Shown in pieces: positions 40,248 to 50,627 of a DNA stretch of 64,000 bases. The position numbers and the translations under genes were made by a program. Position 1 is the first letter of the stretch. Every line of letters begins with the position of its first letter. The notes under the pieces are model-generated. The model was not told the origin of the DNA, ran no database searches, and saw only the letters and a list, made by a program, of their open reading frames with translations. Source of the stretch: Hydrogenophaga crocea (GTDB lineage: Bacteria; Pseudomonadota; Gammaproteobacteria; Burkholderiales; Burkholderiaceae_C); NCBI RefSeq assembly GCF_011388215.1, contig NZ_CP049989.1, forward strand, positions 1,302,001 to 1,366,000. Reading direction: 5' to 3'.

Positions 40248-41027
40248 ATGACCAGCCTGCGCCATCCCCGCGCCCTGGCCACCGCCGCGCTGCTCGCGAT
40301 GGGCAGCGCGTGGTCGCCGATGGCGCACGCCATCTTCGGCGACGACGAGGCCCGCCGCGCGATCATCGAGCTGCGCCAGCAGGTCGATGCGAACAAGGCC
40401 GCCAACGCCGCCGCCGAGCGCGGCCTGCGCGAGAGCGACGCGAGCATCCAGCGCAGCATGCTCGAGCTGGCGAACCAGATCGAGCAGTTGCGCGGCGAGA
40501 TCGCGCGCCTGCGTGGCCAGAACGAGCAGCTCGCGCGCGAGGTGTCCGAGCTGCAACGCGCCCAGAAAGACGCGCAGGCCGGCGTTGACGAGCGGCTGCG
40601 CCAGTTCGAGCCCGTCAAGGTCGAGCTCGACGGCCGCAGCTTCAACGCCCAGCCGGCCGAGAAGGCCGACTACGACGCTGCCATGGCCACGCTGCGCCGC
40701 TCCGACTTTCCCGCGGCGGTTGCGGCCTACAGCGGCTTTCTGCGCAAGTACCCGAGCAGCGGCTACACGCCCGTGGTGCTCTACTGGCTGGGCAACGCGC
40801 AGTACGCGGCGCGCGCCTACAAGGACGCGGTCGACACGCACCAGCGCCTGGTGCGCGAGTTCCCCGACCACCCGCGCACGCCCGAGGCCATGCTCGCCAT
40901 GGCGAACAGCCAGGTCGAGCTCAAGGACCCGCGCGGCGCGCGCAAGACGCTCGAAGACCTCGTGAAGGCGCACCCGCAGAGCGAGGCCGCGTCGGCGGCC
41001 AAGGAACGGCTGGCCCGCCTGAAGTGA
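40248..41027 (+). CDS. cpoB: Cell division coordinator CpoB (YbgF)
   Basis: This 259-residue periplasmic protein has a signal peptide (cleavage near AHA, residue 27), a trimerising coiled coil (about 30-110) and C-terminal TPR repeats (about 135-255, GNAQYAARAYKDAV). It couples peptidoglycan synthesis with outer membrane constriction through PBP1B and the Tol system. It is in the usual place after pal. Confidence 0.94.
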   Translation: MTSLRHPRALATAALLAMGSAWSPMAHAIFGDDEARRAIIELRQQVDANKAANAAAERGLRESDASIQRSMLELANQIEQLRGEIARLRGQNEQLAREVSELQRAQKDAQAGVDERLRQFEPVKVELDGRSFNAQPAEKADYDAAMATLRRSDFPAAVAAYSGFLRKYPSSGYTPVVLYWLGNAQYAARAYKDAVDTHQRLVREFPDHPRTPEAMLAMANSQVELKDPRGARKTLEDLVKAHPQSEAASAAKERLARLK

Positions 41028-41045
41028 ACCCCATGGGGCCGCACC

Positions 41046-41051
41046 TACAAT
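41046..41051 (+). promoter_or_regulatory. -10 element of the YeeE/YedE gene
   Basis: TACAAT (5 of 6) lies nine bases before the ATG at 41061 and no Shine-Dalgarno sequence is present, so the transcript may be leaderless or nearly so. Confidence 0.45.
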
Positions 41052-41060
41052 CGCGGCCCT

Positions 41061-42179
41061 ATGGATGAACTCGCCGCGCTGAACTCCCTTCGTCACACCG
41101 TGCTGTGGGCCGCGTTTGCGGTCGCGGCCGCCTTCGGTTTCATCGCCCAGCGCACCCATTTCTGCACCATGGGCGCGGTCAGCGACATCGTGAACATGGG
41201 CGACTGGAACCGCATGCGCATGTGGGGCATGGCGGTGGGCGTCGCGGCCATCGGCTTCTACGCGCTGGGCTGGCTGGGCCTGATCGACACCAGCGCCTCC
41301 ATCTACACCGGCAAACGCATCGTCTGGCTCTCGGCCCTGGTGGGCGGCGCGCTGTTCGGTGTCGGCATGGTGCTGGCCTCGGGCTGCGGCAGCAAGACAC
41401 TGGTGCGCATCGGCGGCGGCAGTCTCAAATCGCTGGTGGTGTTCTTCGTGATGGGTCTGGCCGCCTTCATGACCCTGCGCGGCGTGTTCGCCGTGGCGCG
41501 CAACGCCACCGTCGACCAGGTGGCCTTCGAGATCGGCGCCGGCGCCGCGCTGCCCGCGTGGCTGGCCACGGGCTTCGGTGTCGAGCCCGGCGTGGCGGGC
41601 CTCGCGGCCGCGCTGCTCGTGGGCGGCGCGCTGATCGTGTGGGCGCTGCTCGGCGCCGATTTCCGCACCTTCAACAACCTGCTCGGTGGCCTGGGCATCG
41701 GCCTCGTGATCGTGGGCATGTGGTGGGTCAGTGGTCGGCTGGGCTTCGTGCCCGAGCACCCCGAAACGCTGGACCCGGTCTACCTCGCGAGCAACACCGG
41801 TCGCATGGAGTCGCTCACCTTCACCGCGCCCATGGCCTACACGCTCGACTGGCTGATCTTCTTCAGCGACAAGAGCAAGCTGCTCACCTTCGGTGTGGTC
41901 ACGGTGCTGGGCGTGGTCGCGGGCTCGCTGCTGTGCGCGCTGATCGACCGCAGCTTCCGCTGGGAAGGTTTCCGCGACACGCAGGACACGGCGCTGCACC
42001 TCGTGGGCGCGGTGCTCATGGGCGTGGGCGGTGTGACCGCGCTCGGTTGCACCGTGGGCCAGGGCCTGTCGGGCCTGTCCACGCTGAGCCTCATCAGCGC
42101 CATCGCGGTCGCCGGCATCATGGCCGGCGCGGTGCTGGGCTTCAAGTTCCAGATCTGGCTGCTGGAGCGCAGCGCGTGA
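41061..42179 (+). CDS. YeeE/YedE-family sulfur transporter
   Basis: This 372-residue inner membrane protein has about nine or ten membrane segments. Conserved Cys are in HFCTMGAVSD (about 36), SGCGSKTL (about 110) and LGCTVGQGLSG (about 332), the pattern of thiosulfate-uptake proteins such as TsuA/YeeE, where the Cys residues pass the substrate along the pore. No partner TusA-like gene is adjacent. Its stop overlaps the GTG of tcdA. Confidence 0.88.
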   Translation: MDELAALNSLRHTVLWAAFAVAAAFGFIAQRTHFCTMGAVSDIVNMGDWNRMRMWGMAVGVAAIGFYALGWLGLIDTSASIYTGKRIVWLSALVGGALFGVGMVLASGCGSKTLVRIGGGSLKSLVVFFVMGLAAFMTLRGVFAVARNATVDQVAFEIGAGAALPAWLATGFGVEPGVAGLAAALLVGGALIVWALLGADFRTFNNLLGGLGIGLVIVGMWWVSGRLGFVPEHPETLDPVYLASNTGRMESLTFTAPMAYTLDWLIFFSDKSKLLTFGVVTVLGVVAGSLLCALIDRSFRWEGFRDTQDTALHLVGAVLMGVGGVTALGCTVGQGLSGLSTLSLISAIAVAGIMAGAVLGFKFQIWLLERSA

Positions 42180-43006
42180 ACACGCTCGAGGCCGAGCGCT
42201 TCGAGCGCCGCTTCGGCGGCCTGCGCCGGCTCTATGGCGTCGAGGGCGCGCAGCGCATCTTCGGCGCGCACGCGGTGGTGGTGGGCATCGGGGGCGTGGG
42301 CTCCTGGGCCGCCGAGGCCCTGGCGCGCAGCGGGGTGCGCCGCCTCACGCTGATCGACCTCGATCACGTGGCCGAATCGAACATCAACCGCCAGGTGCAC
42401 GCGAGCGAGGCCACGCTGGGGCAGGCCAAGACCGAGGCCATGCGCGACCGCATCCTGGGCTTTCACCCCGACATCGAACTCGAACTGGTCGACGATTTCG
42501 TCGATGCCGACAACTGGCCCACGCTGCTGCGGGGCCAGCGGCCCGATGGCGTGATCGACGCCTGCGACCAGGTGCGTGCCAAGACCGCCATGGCCGCGTG
42601 GGCGCGCGAACAGCGTGTGCCCTTCATCAGCGTGGGCGCGGCCGGCGGCAAGCGCCGCGCCGAGGCGGTGCAGATCGCCGACCTCGCCGACGTGACGCAC
42701 GACCCCTTGCTCGCGCAACTGCGCTACCGCCTGCGCAAGCACCACGCCGCGCCGCGCGCCGGGGCCCTGCGCGTGGCCTGTGTGCACAGCAAGGAATCGG
42801 TGGCGCCGCCCGACCCGTCGTGCGCGGTCGGGGGCGATGCGTCGGTCGATGGCTCGCTCAATTGCCACGGCTACGGTTCGGTGGTGAGCGTGACCGCGAC
42901 CTTCGGCCTGTGCGCGGCGGGCTGGCTGCTCGACGGCTTCGCGCGCGGCGATGTCAAAAAAGTGAAGGCCTCTTTCGAAGAGGTCAAAAACGACGCTATA
43001 ATCTGA
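42176..43006 (+). CDS. tcdA: tRNA threonylcarbamoyladenosine dehydratase TcdA
   Basis: This 276-residue E1-like enzyme uses ATP to convert t6A37 into cyclic ct6A37 in tRNAs reading ANN codons. The nucleotide-binding motif VGIGGVGSWAAEAL (about 36-49) and the DLDHVAESNINRQ motif are intact. GTG 42176 overlaps the transporter stop (GTGA). The C-terminal codons carry the promoter of the following tRNA-Lys gene, one of whose bases is a predicted substrate of this enzyme. Confidence 0.93.
   Translation: MNTLEAERFERRFGGLRRLYGVEGAQRIFGAHAVVVGIGGVGSWAAEALARSGVRRLTLIDLDHVAESNINRQVHASEATLGQAKTEAMRDRILGFHPDIELELVDDFVDADNWPTLLRGQRPDGVIDACDQVRAKTAMAAWAREQRVPFISVGAAGGKRRAEAVQIADLADVTHDPLLAQLRYRLRKHHAAPRAGALRVACVHSKESVAPPDPSCAVGGDASVDGSLNCHGYGSVVSVTATFGLCAAGWLLDGFARGDVKKVKASFEEVKNDAII
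42997..43002 (+). promoter_or_regulatory. -10 element of tRNA-Lys
   Basis: A perfect TATAAT sits inside the last codons of tcdA, 42 bases before the mature tRNA. The -35 is weak (TTCGAA at 42974-42979, 17-base spacer). A stable RNA promoter inside the 3' end of a coding gene explains the AT-rich tail of tcdA. Confidence 0.65.
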
Positions 43007-43044
43007 GGCTTCGCAGCAAACAAAACGTTTGACGTGAAAAGTGT

Positions 43045-43120
43045 GGGACGTTAGCTCAGTTGGTAGAGCAGCGGACTTTTAATCCGTTGGTCGGCAGTTC
43101 GAGCCTGCCACGTCCTACCA
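43045..43120 (+). tRNA. tRNA-Lys (anticodon UUU)
   Basis: This 76-base cloverleaf starts GGGACGTTAGCTCAGTTGG. The anticodon loop is CTTTTAA with anticodon TTT, the T-loop is GTTCGAG, and the 3' CCA is encoded at 43118-43120. The acceptor stem closes with a G-U pair at position 1-72. A37 in the loop is the usual t6A/ct6A site. Confidence 0.97.
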
Positions 43121-43132
43121 CCAACAAGGGAA

Positions 43133-43161
43133 GCCCCTGATCGCAAGGTCAGGGGCTTTTT
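43133..43161 (+). terminator. Rho-independent terminator after tRNA-Lys
   Basis: GCCCCTGA at 43133-43140 pairs with TCAGGGGC at 43149-43156, followed by TTTTT. It lies 12 bases after the tRNA. Confidence 0.92.
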
Positions 43162-43193
43162 CTTATGTGCGCGCCCGTCCCGCGAGCGGCCAC

Positions 43194-43217
43194 AAAAAAG
43201 CCCGCGCCAGGGCGGGC
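43194..43217 (-). terminator. Rho-independent terminator after the ABC-F gene
   Basis: GCCCGC at 43200-43205 pairs with GCGGGC at 43212-43217. On the minus strand it is followed by six T residues (43199-43194). It ends the dapC-to-ABC-F run. Confidence 0.85.
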
Positions 43218-43240
43218 TTCGCAGCGCAAGCGGCGGGGCT

Positions 43241-45189
<1,949 letters not shown>

Positions 45190-45193
<4 letters not shown>

Positions 45194-46065
45194 GGCTGGC
45201 CCTCCACGATGGCGTCGCGCGTGAGCAGCAGCACCTGGTCGTCGCCCGCGCTGGTGCCGAGCCACACGGACTGCAGGCGCGGGAAGGCGCGCTCGAAGTG
45301 TTCGCGTTCGTTGCCGATCTCGAGCACCAGCACGCCCTGCGGGTTCAGGCAGCGCGGCGCGTCACGCAGCAGCGCGCGAACGAAGTCCATGCCGTCGGCA
45401 CCGCCGGCCAGCGCGAGTTCGGGCTCGGCGCGGTACTCGGCGGGCAGGGCGGCCATGCTCTGCGCGTTCACATAGGGCGGGTTGCACACGATCAGGTCCC
45501 AGGGGCCGGGGCAGGCCGCGAGCCCGTCGCTTTCCACCAGGGCGATGCGTTCGCCCAGGCCGTGGCGCTCGACATTGATGCGCGCCACCTGCAGCGCCTC
45601 GGGCGAGAGGTCGGCCCCGGTCACGCGGATCTCTGGCCAGGCCATGGCCGCGAGCACTGCGAGGCTGCCGTTGCCGGTGCACAGGTCGAGCACGGCCTGG
45701 GTGTGTTCACCGAGCCAGGGGTCGATGCTGCCGTCGGCGATGAGTTCGGCGATGAAGCTGCGCGGCACGATGGCGCGGCGGTCGACGTGGAAGGGCACGC
45801 CTTGCAACCAGGCCTCGCCGGTCAGGTAGGCCGCGGGCTCGCGGGTGTCGATGCGGCGCGCGATGAGCGCGTCCACCGCGGCGGCTTCGTCGCCGCTCAC
45901 GGCGCGGCCGGCGAGGGCGTCGAGGTCGCTGTCCAGCGGCAGGCCCAGGCGCCAGAGCACCAGCCAGGCGGCCTCGTCGTGGGCGTTGGTGGTGCCATGG
46001 CCATAGGCCAGTTGCGCGGCGTCCAGGCGGGCTTCGGCCTGGGCCAGCAGTTCTTGCAGGGTCAC
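45190..46065 (-). CDS. prmB: 50S ribosomal protein L3 glutamine methyltransferase
   Basis: This 291-residue enzyme methylates a glutamine of ribosomal protein L3. The N-terminal helical domain (1-90) and the SAM-binding domain with LDLCTGNGSLAVLAA (about 125-139) and the catalytic NPPY (about 195-198) are present. The closely related PrmC acts on release factors; the L3-type length and N-terminus favour PrmB. GTG 46065 is the only good start and lies 5 bases after the dapE stop. Confidence 0.92.
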
Positions 46066-46070
46066 GGGTG

Positions 46071-47243
46071 TCAGGCGTTCTGCACGGTCCGCGCGTGCAG
46101 GTGTTGCAGCGTGCGGCGGTAGATCGCGGTCAGGGGTTCGATGTCGGCGAGCACCACGTGCTCGTCGATCTTGTGGATGGTGGCGTTCGGCGGGCCCACC
46201 TCGACCACCTGCGGGCAGACCTGGGCGATGAAGCGCCCGTCGCTGGTGCCGCCGGTGGTGGAGAGCTCGGTGTGCAGGCCGGTCTCGTCGCGGATGGCGT
46301 CGCGCACCGCGTCGACCAGCGCACCGGGCGGCGTCAGGAAGGGCCGCCCGCCCAGGGTCCAGGCGATGTCGTGGTCGGCGCCTTCGCGCAGGCCGTGACG
46401 CGCGAGGATCTCGATCACCTGCGCCTGCAGCGACTCGGGCGTGCGCTCGGTGCTGAAGCGGAAGTTGAAATCGATCACCACGGTGCCCGGGATCACGTTG
46501 GTGGCGCCGGTGCCGCCGTGGATGTTGCTGATCTGCCAGCTCGTGGGCGGGAAGTAGGCGTTGCCGCGGTCCCACTCGGTGGCGGCGAGCTCGGCGAGGG
46601 CGGGCGCGGCCAGGTGGATGGGGTTCTTCGCCAGGTGCGGGTAGGCGATGTGGCCCTGCACGCCCTTGACGGTGAGCTTGCCGCTCAGGGTGCCGCGGCG
46701 GCCGTTCTTGATCATGTCGCCGGTGCGCTCGACCGAGGTGGGCTCGCCCACGATGCACCAGTCGAGCCGCTCGCCGCGCGCCTTGAGGGTCTCGCAGACC
46801 ACCACGGTGCCATCGACCGCGGGGCCTTCTTCGTCGCTCGTGAGCAAAAAGGCGATGTCGATGCCGGGATCGGGCTGTTCGGCAAGAAAGCGCTCGCAGG
46901 CCACGACCATGGCCGCGATGGAGGTCTTCATGTCGCTCGCGCCGCGGCCGAAGAGCTTGCCGTCGCGGTGGCTGGGCACGAAGGGGTCGCTGGCCCAGGC
47001 CTCGCGCGGGCCGGTGGGCACCACGTCGGTGTGGCCCGCGAACACCAGCGTGGGCCGCTGGCCCGTGCCGCGGCGCGCCCAGAGGTTGCTCACGCGGAAG
47101 TCGGCCGGGCCGCTGTCGAGGCGTTCGCACGCAAAGCCCATGGCCTGCAGGCGCGCCGCGATGAGTTCGAGGCAGCCCGCGTCGCGCGGGGTGACGGAGG
47201 GCAGGGCAATGAGCGCCTCGGCCAGACGCAGGGTGTCGGACAT
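46071..47243 (-). CDS. dapE: Succinyl-diaminopimelate desuccinylase
   Basis: This 390-residue di-zinc hydrolase releases LL-diaminopimelate in lysine and cell wall synthesis. Metal-ligand motifs [12 protein letters not shown] (about 71), GRGASDMKT (about 104) and [10 protein letters not shown] (about 138) are intact, and the C-terminal dimerisation domain is complete. The ATG shares a base with the stop of the pilus ATPase gene. Confidence 0.96.
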   Translation of the reverse strand: MSDTLRLAEALIALPSVTPRDAGCLELIAARLQAMGFACERLDSGPADFRVSNLWARRGTGQRPTLVFAGHTDVVPTGPREAWASDPFVPSHRDGKLFGRGASDMKTSIAAMVVACERFLAEQPDPGIDIAFLLTSDEEGPAVDGTVVVCETLKARGERLDWCIVGEPTSVERTGDMIKNGRRGTLSGKLTVKGVQGHIAYPHLAKNPIHLAAPALAELAATEWDRGNAYFPPTSWQISNIHGGTGATNVIPGTVVIDFNFRFSTERTPESLQAQVIEILARHGLREGADHDIAWTLGGRPFLTPPGALVDAVRDAIRDETGLHTELSTTGGTSDGRFIAQVCPQVVEVGPPNATIHKIDEHVVLADIEPLTAIYRRTLQHLHARTVQNA

Positions 47244-48400
47244 CAGAATTTAACGTCGAGCGTGAACTCGGTGAACGAGGGCGTGTCGGTGGCGTCTTCG
47301 TCGGCGGCATCCGCTCCGCGCGCGGCGCTGGGCGCGAAGTCGTTCTGCAGGCGCCAGAGCAGGTTGTTGGGCGAGTCGGCCTGGGCCAGGCCTTCCTCGC
47401 GCGTCACCAGGCCTTCGTGGATCAGGCGCGCCAGGTCTTGTTCGAAGGTCTGCGAGCCTTCGGCCAGCGACTTCTCCATCGCTTCGCGCACGCCCGAGAA
47501 ATCGGCCTTCTGGATCAGGTCGGCGATCAGCGCGGTGTTGAGCAGGACCTCCATGGCCGGCAGGCGGCCGCCCACGGGCGTGCGCAGCAGGCGTTGCGAC
47601 ACGATGGCGCGCAGTGCGGCGGCCAGGTCGCCCAGCATGGTGGGGCGCACCTCGACGGGGTAGAAGCTCAGGATGCGGTTGAGCGCGTGGTAGCTGTTGT
47701 TGGCGTGCAGTGTGGCCAGCACCAGGTGGCCCGACTGGGCGTACGCGATCGCGGCCGACATGGTCTCGCGGTCGCGGATCTCGCCGATCAGGATCACGTC
47801 GGGCGCCTGGCGCAGCGCGTTCTTGAGCGCGGTCTGCAGCGACACCGTGTCGGGCCCGATCTCGCGCTGGTTCACCACCGAGCGCTTGTTGCGGTAGGTG
47901 TATTCGATCGGGTCTTCGACCGTGAGGATGTGGCCGCTGACGCGCTCGTTGCGGTGGTCGATCATGGCCGCGAGCGTGGTGCTCTTGCCCGCGCCCGTGG
48001 CGCCCACCATGAGGATCAGGCCGCGCTTGTCCATCACCAGGTCGGCCAGGATGGGGGCGACGTTGAGCGTGTCCAGCGGCGGGATGTCGCTGGGCACGTA
48101 GCGGATCACCACCGCGATGGAGCCGCGCTGGCGCATGGCGCTCACGCGGTAGTTGCCCAGGCCTTCGAGCGTCACGCCCATGTTGAGCTCGCCGGTTTCG
48201 AGCAGCTCCTCCATGCGCGTGGCGGGCACGATCTCGCTGAGCAGGTTGCGCGGCGCCTCCGAGGGCAGCACCTGGCTGTTGATCGGGATCACCTGGCCGT
48301 TGATCTTGATCATCGCCGGCGCGTTCGCCGTGAGGTAAACGTCCGAGGCCTTCTTGTCGGCCATCAGGCGCAGGATGCGCTCCATCGTTCCGCTGCTCAT
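47243..48400 (-). CDS. PilT/PilU-family type IV pilus retraction ATPase
   Basis: This 385-residue secretion-type ATPase has an N-terminal PAS-like domain (1-100), Walker [11 protein letters not shown] (about 133), an Asp box with IGEIRDRET (about 202) and a His box TLHANNSYH (about 227). It most resembles PilU. It has a disordered acidic tail ending TEFTLDVKF. No other pilus gene is nearby; it lies between dapD and dapE, an arrangement I believe also occurs in relatives. Its partner pilus cannot be told from this window. Confidence 0.9.
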   Translation of the reverse strand: MSSGTMERILRLMADKKASDVYLTANAPAMIKINGQVIPINSQVLPSEAPRNLLSEIVPATRMEELLETGELNMGVTLEGLGNYRVSAMRQRGSIAVVIRYVPSDIPPLDTLNVAPILADLVMDKRGLILMVGATGAGKSTTLAAMIDHRNERVSGHILTVEDPIEYTYRNKRSVVNQREIGPDTVSLQTALKNALRQAPDVILIGEIRDRETMSAAIAYAQSGHLVLATLHANNSYHALNRILSFYPVEVRPTMLGDLAAALRAIVSQRLLRTPVGGRLPAMEVLLNTALIADLIQKADFSGVREAMEKSLAEGSQTFEQDLARLIHEGLVTREEGLAQADSPNNLLWRLQNDFAPSAARGADAADEDATDTPSFTEFTLDVKF

Positions 48401-48435
48401 GCCATCTCCCTCACGGCGGTGGTTGGTTCGACTTC

Positions 48436-49260
48436 TTACGGGCGCAGCAGGTCGTTCAGGCTGGTCTTGGCGCGGGTCTGCGCATCGACGCGCTTGACGA
48501 TCACGGCCGCGTACAGGCTGTACTTGCCACCGTCCTTGGGCAGGCTGCCGCTGATCACGACCGAGCCCGCGGGCACGCGGCCGTAGCTCACTTCGCCCGT
48601 GGCGCGGTCGTAGATCGGGGTGCTCTGGCCGATGTACACGCCCATGCTGATCACCGAGTTTTCCTCGACGATGACGCCTTCGACGATCTCCGAGCGCGCG
48701 CCGATGAAGCAGTTGTCTTCGATGATGGTCGGGTTGGCCTGCAGGGGTTCGAGCACGCCGCCCAGACCCACGCCGCCCGAGAGGTGCACGTTCTTGCCCA
48801 CCTGGGCGCAGCTGCCCACGGTGGCCCAGGTGTCGACCATGGTGCCTTCGTCCACATAGGCGCCGATGTTCACGTAGCTGGGCATGAGGATGGCGCCCTT
48901 GGCGATGAAACTGCCGCGGCGGGCCACGGCCGGCGGCACCACGCGCACGCCGGTGGCCTTCATCTCTTCGGGCGAGAGGTGGGCGAACTTGGTCTGCACC
49001 TTGTCGAAGAAGCCCAGGTCGCCCGCGCGCATGATCTCGTTGTCCTTGAGGCGGAACGACAGCAGCACGGCCTTCTTGATCCACTGGTGCACCGTCCACT
49101 GGCCCACGCCTTCGCGGGTGGCCACGCGCAGGCGGCCCTTGTTGAGCTCGGCGATCACGTGCTCGACGGCGTCGGTCACCTCCTTGGGGGCGGCGGCGGG
49201 CGACAGCGAGGCGCGGTTGTCCCAGGCGGTGTCGATGATGGCTTGCAGTTGTTGGCTCAT
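48436..49260 (-). CDS. dapD: Tetrahydrodipicolinate N-succinyltransferase
   Basis: This 274-residue trimeric left-handed beta-helix enzyme succinylates tetrahydrodipicolinate using succinyl-CoA. It starts [17 protein letters not shown] and has hexapeptide repeats at about 105-235, with the [14 protein letters not shown] loop. Length is typical. It lies 32 bases after dapC and 35 before the pilus ATPase gene. Confidence 0.97.
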   Translation of the reverse strand: MSQQLQAIIDTAWDNRASLSPAAAPKEVTDAVEHVIAELNKGRLRVATREGVGQWTVHQWIKKAVLLSFRLKDNEIMRAGDLGFFDKVQTKFAHLSPEEMKATGVRVVPPAVARRGSFIAKGAILMPSYVNIGAYVDEGTMVDTWATVGSCAQVGKNVHLSGGVGLGGVLEPLQANPTIIEDNCFIGARSEIVEGVIVEENSVISMGVYIGQSTPIYDRATGEVSYGRVPAGSVVISGSLPKDGGKYSLYAAVIVKRVDAQTRAKTSLNDLLRP

Positions 49261-49292
49261 GGGGTGATGGGCTAGGGGAGAAAGGGAATCGG

Positions 49293-50516
49293 TCAGGCGT
49301 TGGCGCGGCAGAAGCCGGCGATGCGGTGCGCGGCCTCCAGGCATTCGTCGACGCCGGCCACCAGGGCCAGGCGCACGCGCCCGGCACCGGGGTTGTGCCC
49401 CTGCACCGTGCGCGCGAGGTAGCTGCCGGGCAGGACGGTCACATTGTATTGAGCGAGCAATTCGCGCGCGAAAGCCTCGTCGGCGCTCAGGCCCGGGGCG
49501 CGCTGCGCGAAGGCCGCGGGCACGCCGGCCCAGAGGTAGAAGGAGGCATCGGGCAGGGCAACGTCGAGCACCTCGGCCAGCACCGGCGTGACCTGGGCGA
49601 ACTTTTCGCGGTAGAGACGGCGGTTGTCGACCACGTGGGCTTCGTCGCCCCAGGCGGCCACGCTCGCGGCCTGCACCACCGGGCTCATGGCGCCGCCGTG
49701 GTAGGTGCGGTAGAGCAGGAAGGCCTTGAGCAGCTCGGCGTCGCCCGCCACGAAGCCGCTGCGCAGGCCCGGCACGTTGCTGCGCTTGGACAGGCTGGTG
49801 AAGGCCACCAGGCGCTTGAAGTCGCTGCGGCCCAGCTGCGCCGCGGCCTGCAGGCCGCCCAGCGGGGCTTCGTCGCGGAAGTAGATCTCGCTGTAGCACT
49901 CGTCGGAGGCGATCACGAAGCCGTGGCGGTCGCTGAGCGCGAACAGCTTGCGCCATTCGTCCAGCGGCATCACCGCGCCCGCGGGGTTGCCCGGCGAGCA
50001 CACGTAGATGAGCTGCGTGCGCGCCCAGACGGCCTCGGGCACGCTGTCCCAGTCGACCGCGAAATTGCGTTCGGCCACGCTGGCCACGTAGTGCGGCTGC
50101 GCGCCCGCGAGCAGGGCCGCGCCCTCGTAGATTTGGTAGAAGGGGTTGGGGCAGACCACGGTGGCGCCTTCGCGCGTGGGGTCGACCACCACCTGCGCGA
50201 ACGCAAACAGCGCCTCGCGCGAGCCGTTCACCGGCAGCACCTGGGTGGCCGCGTCCACCGCCAGGCCGTAGCGCCGCTGCAGCCAGCCGGCGCAGGCCTC
50301 GCGCAGCCGCGGCTCGCCCGCGGTGGCGGGGTAGCTCGAAAGGCCGTCGCCGAGGGCGTCGGCCAGCGCGCGCTTGAGGAAATCGGGGGCGGGGTGCTTG
50401 GGCTCGCCGATGCCCAGGCTGATGGGGCGGTGGGCGGACGCGGGCTTCACGTCCGCAAAAAGCCGGCGCAGCCGCTCGAAGGGGTAGGGCTGCAGGCGCT
50501 GGAGCAGGGGGTTCAT
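49293..50516 (-). CDS. dapC: Succinyldiaminopimelate transaminase
   Basis: This 407-residue pyridoxal-phosphate aminotransferase transfers an amino group to N-succinyl-2-amino-6-oxopimelate. The PLP lysine is in [15 protein letters not shown] (about residue 239), with upstream NPGNPAG-like PGNPAGAV (about 173). It opens the dap run. The start ATG 50516 lacks a ribosome site and follows a GATAAT -10 at very short distance. Confidence 0.94.
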   Translation of the reverse strand: MNPLLQRLQPYPFERLRRLFADVKPASAHRPISLGIGEPKHPAPDFLKRALADALGDGLSSYPATAGEPRLREACAGWLQRRYGLAVDAATQVLPVNGSREALFAFAQVVVDPTREGATVVCPNPFYQIYEGAALLAGAQPHYVASVAERNFAVDWDSVPEAVWARTQLIYVCSPGNPAGAVMPLDEWRKLFALSDRHGFVIASDECYSEIYFRDEAPLGGLQAAAQLGRSDFKRLVAFTSLSKRSNVPGLRSGFVAGDAELLKAFLLYRTYHGGAMSPVVQAASVAAWGDEAHVVDNRRLYREKFAQVTPVLAEVLDVALPDASFYLWAGVPAAFAQRAPGLSADEAFARELLAQYNVTVLPGSYLARTVQGHNPGAGRVRLALVAGVDECLEAAHRIAGFCRANA

Positions 50517-50524
50517 GGGCCGCG

Positions 50525-50530
50525 ATTATC
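50525..50530 (-). promoter_or_regulatory. -10 element of dapC
   Basis: Minus-strand GATAAT (5 of 6) is eight bases before the dapC ATG. ATGACA (5 of 6 to TTGACA) lies 20 bases upstream at 50556-50551, a longer spacer than usual. The predicted transcript would be leaderless or nearly so. Confidence 0.45.
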
Positions 50531-50627
50531 GGGGAGGGCGCTGATGAATCTGTCATGCGGCCGAGGCCCGGGCCCAAGCGCACGGGCCGCCGCTAGTCTC
50601 GCCGGCCGACACCGACTAGGGCCAGGC

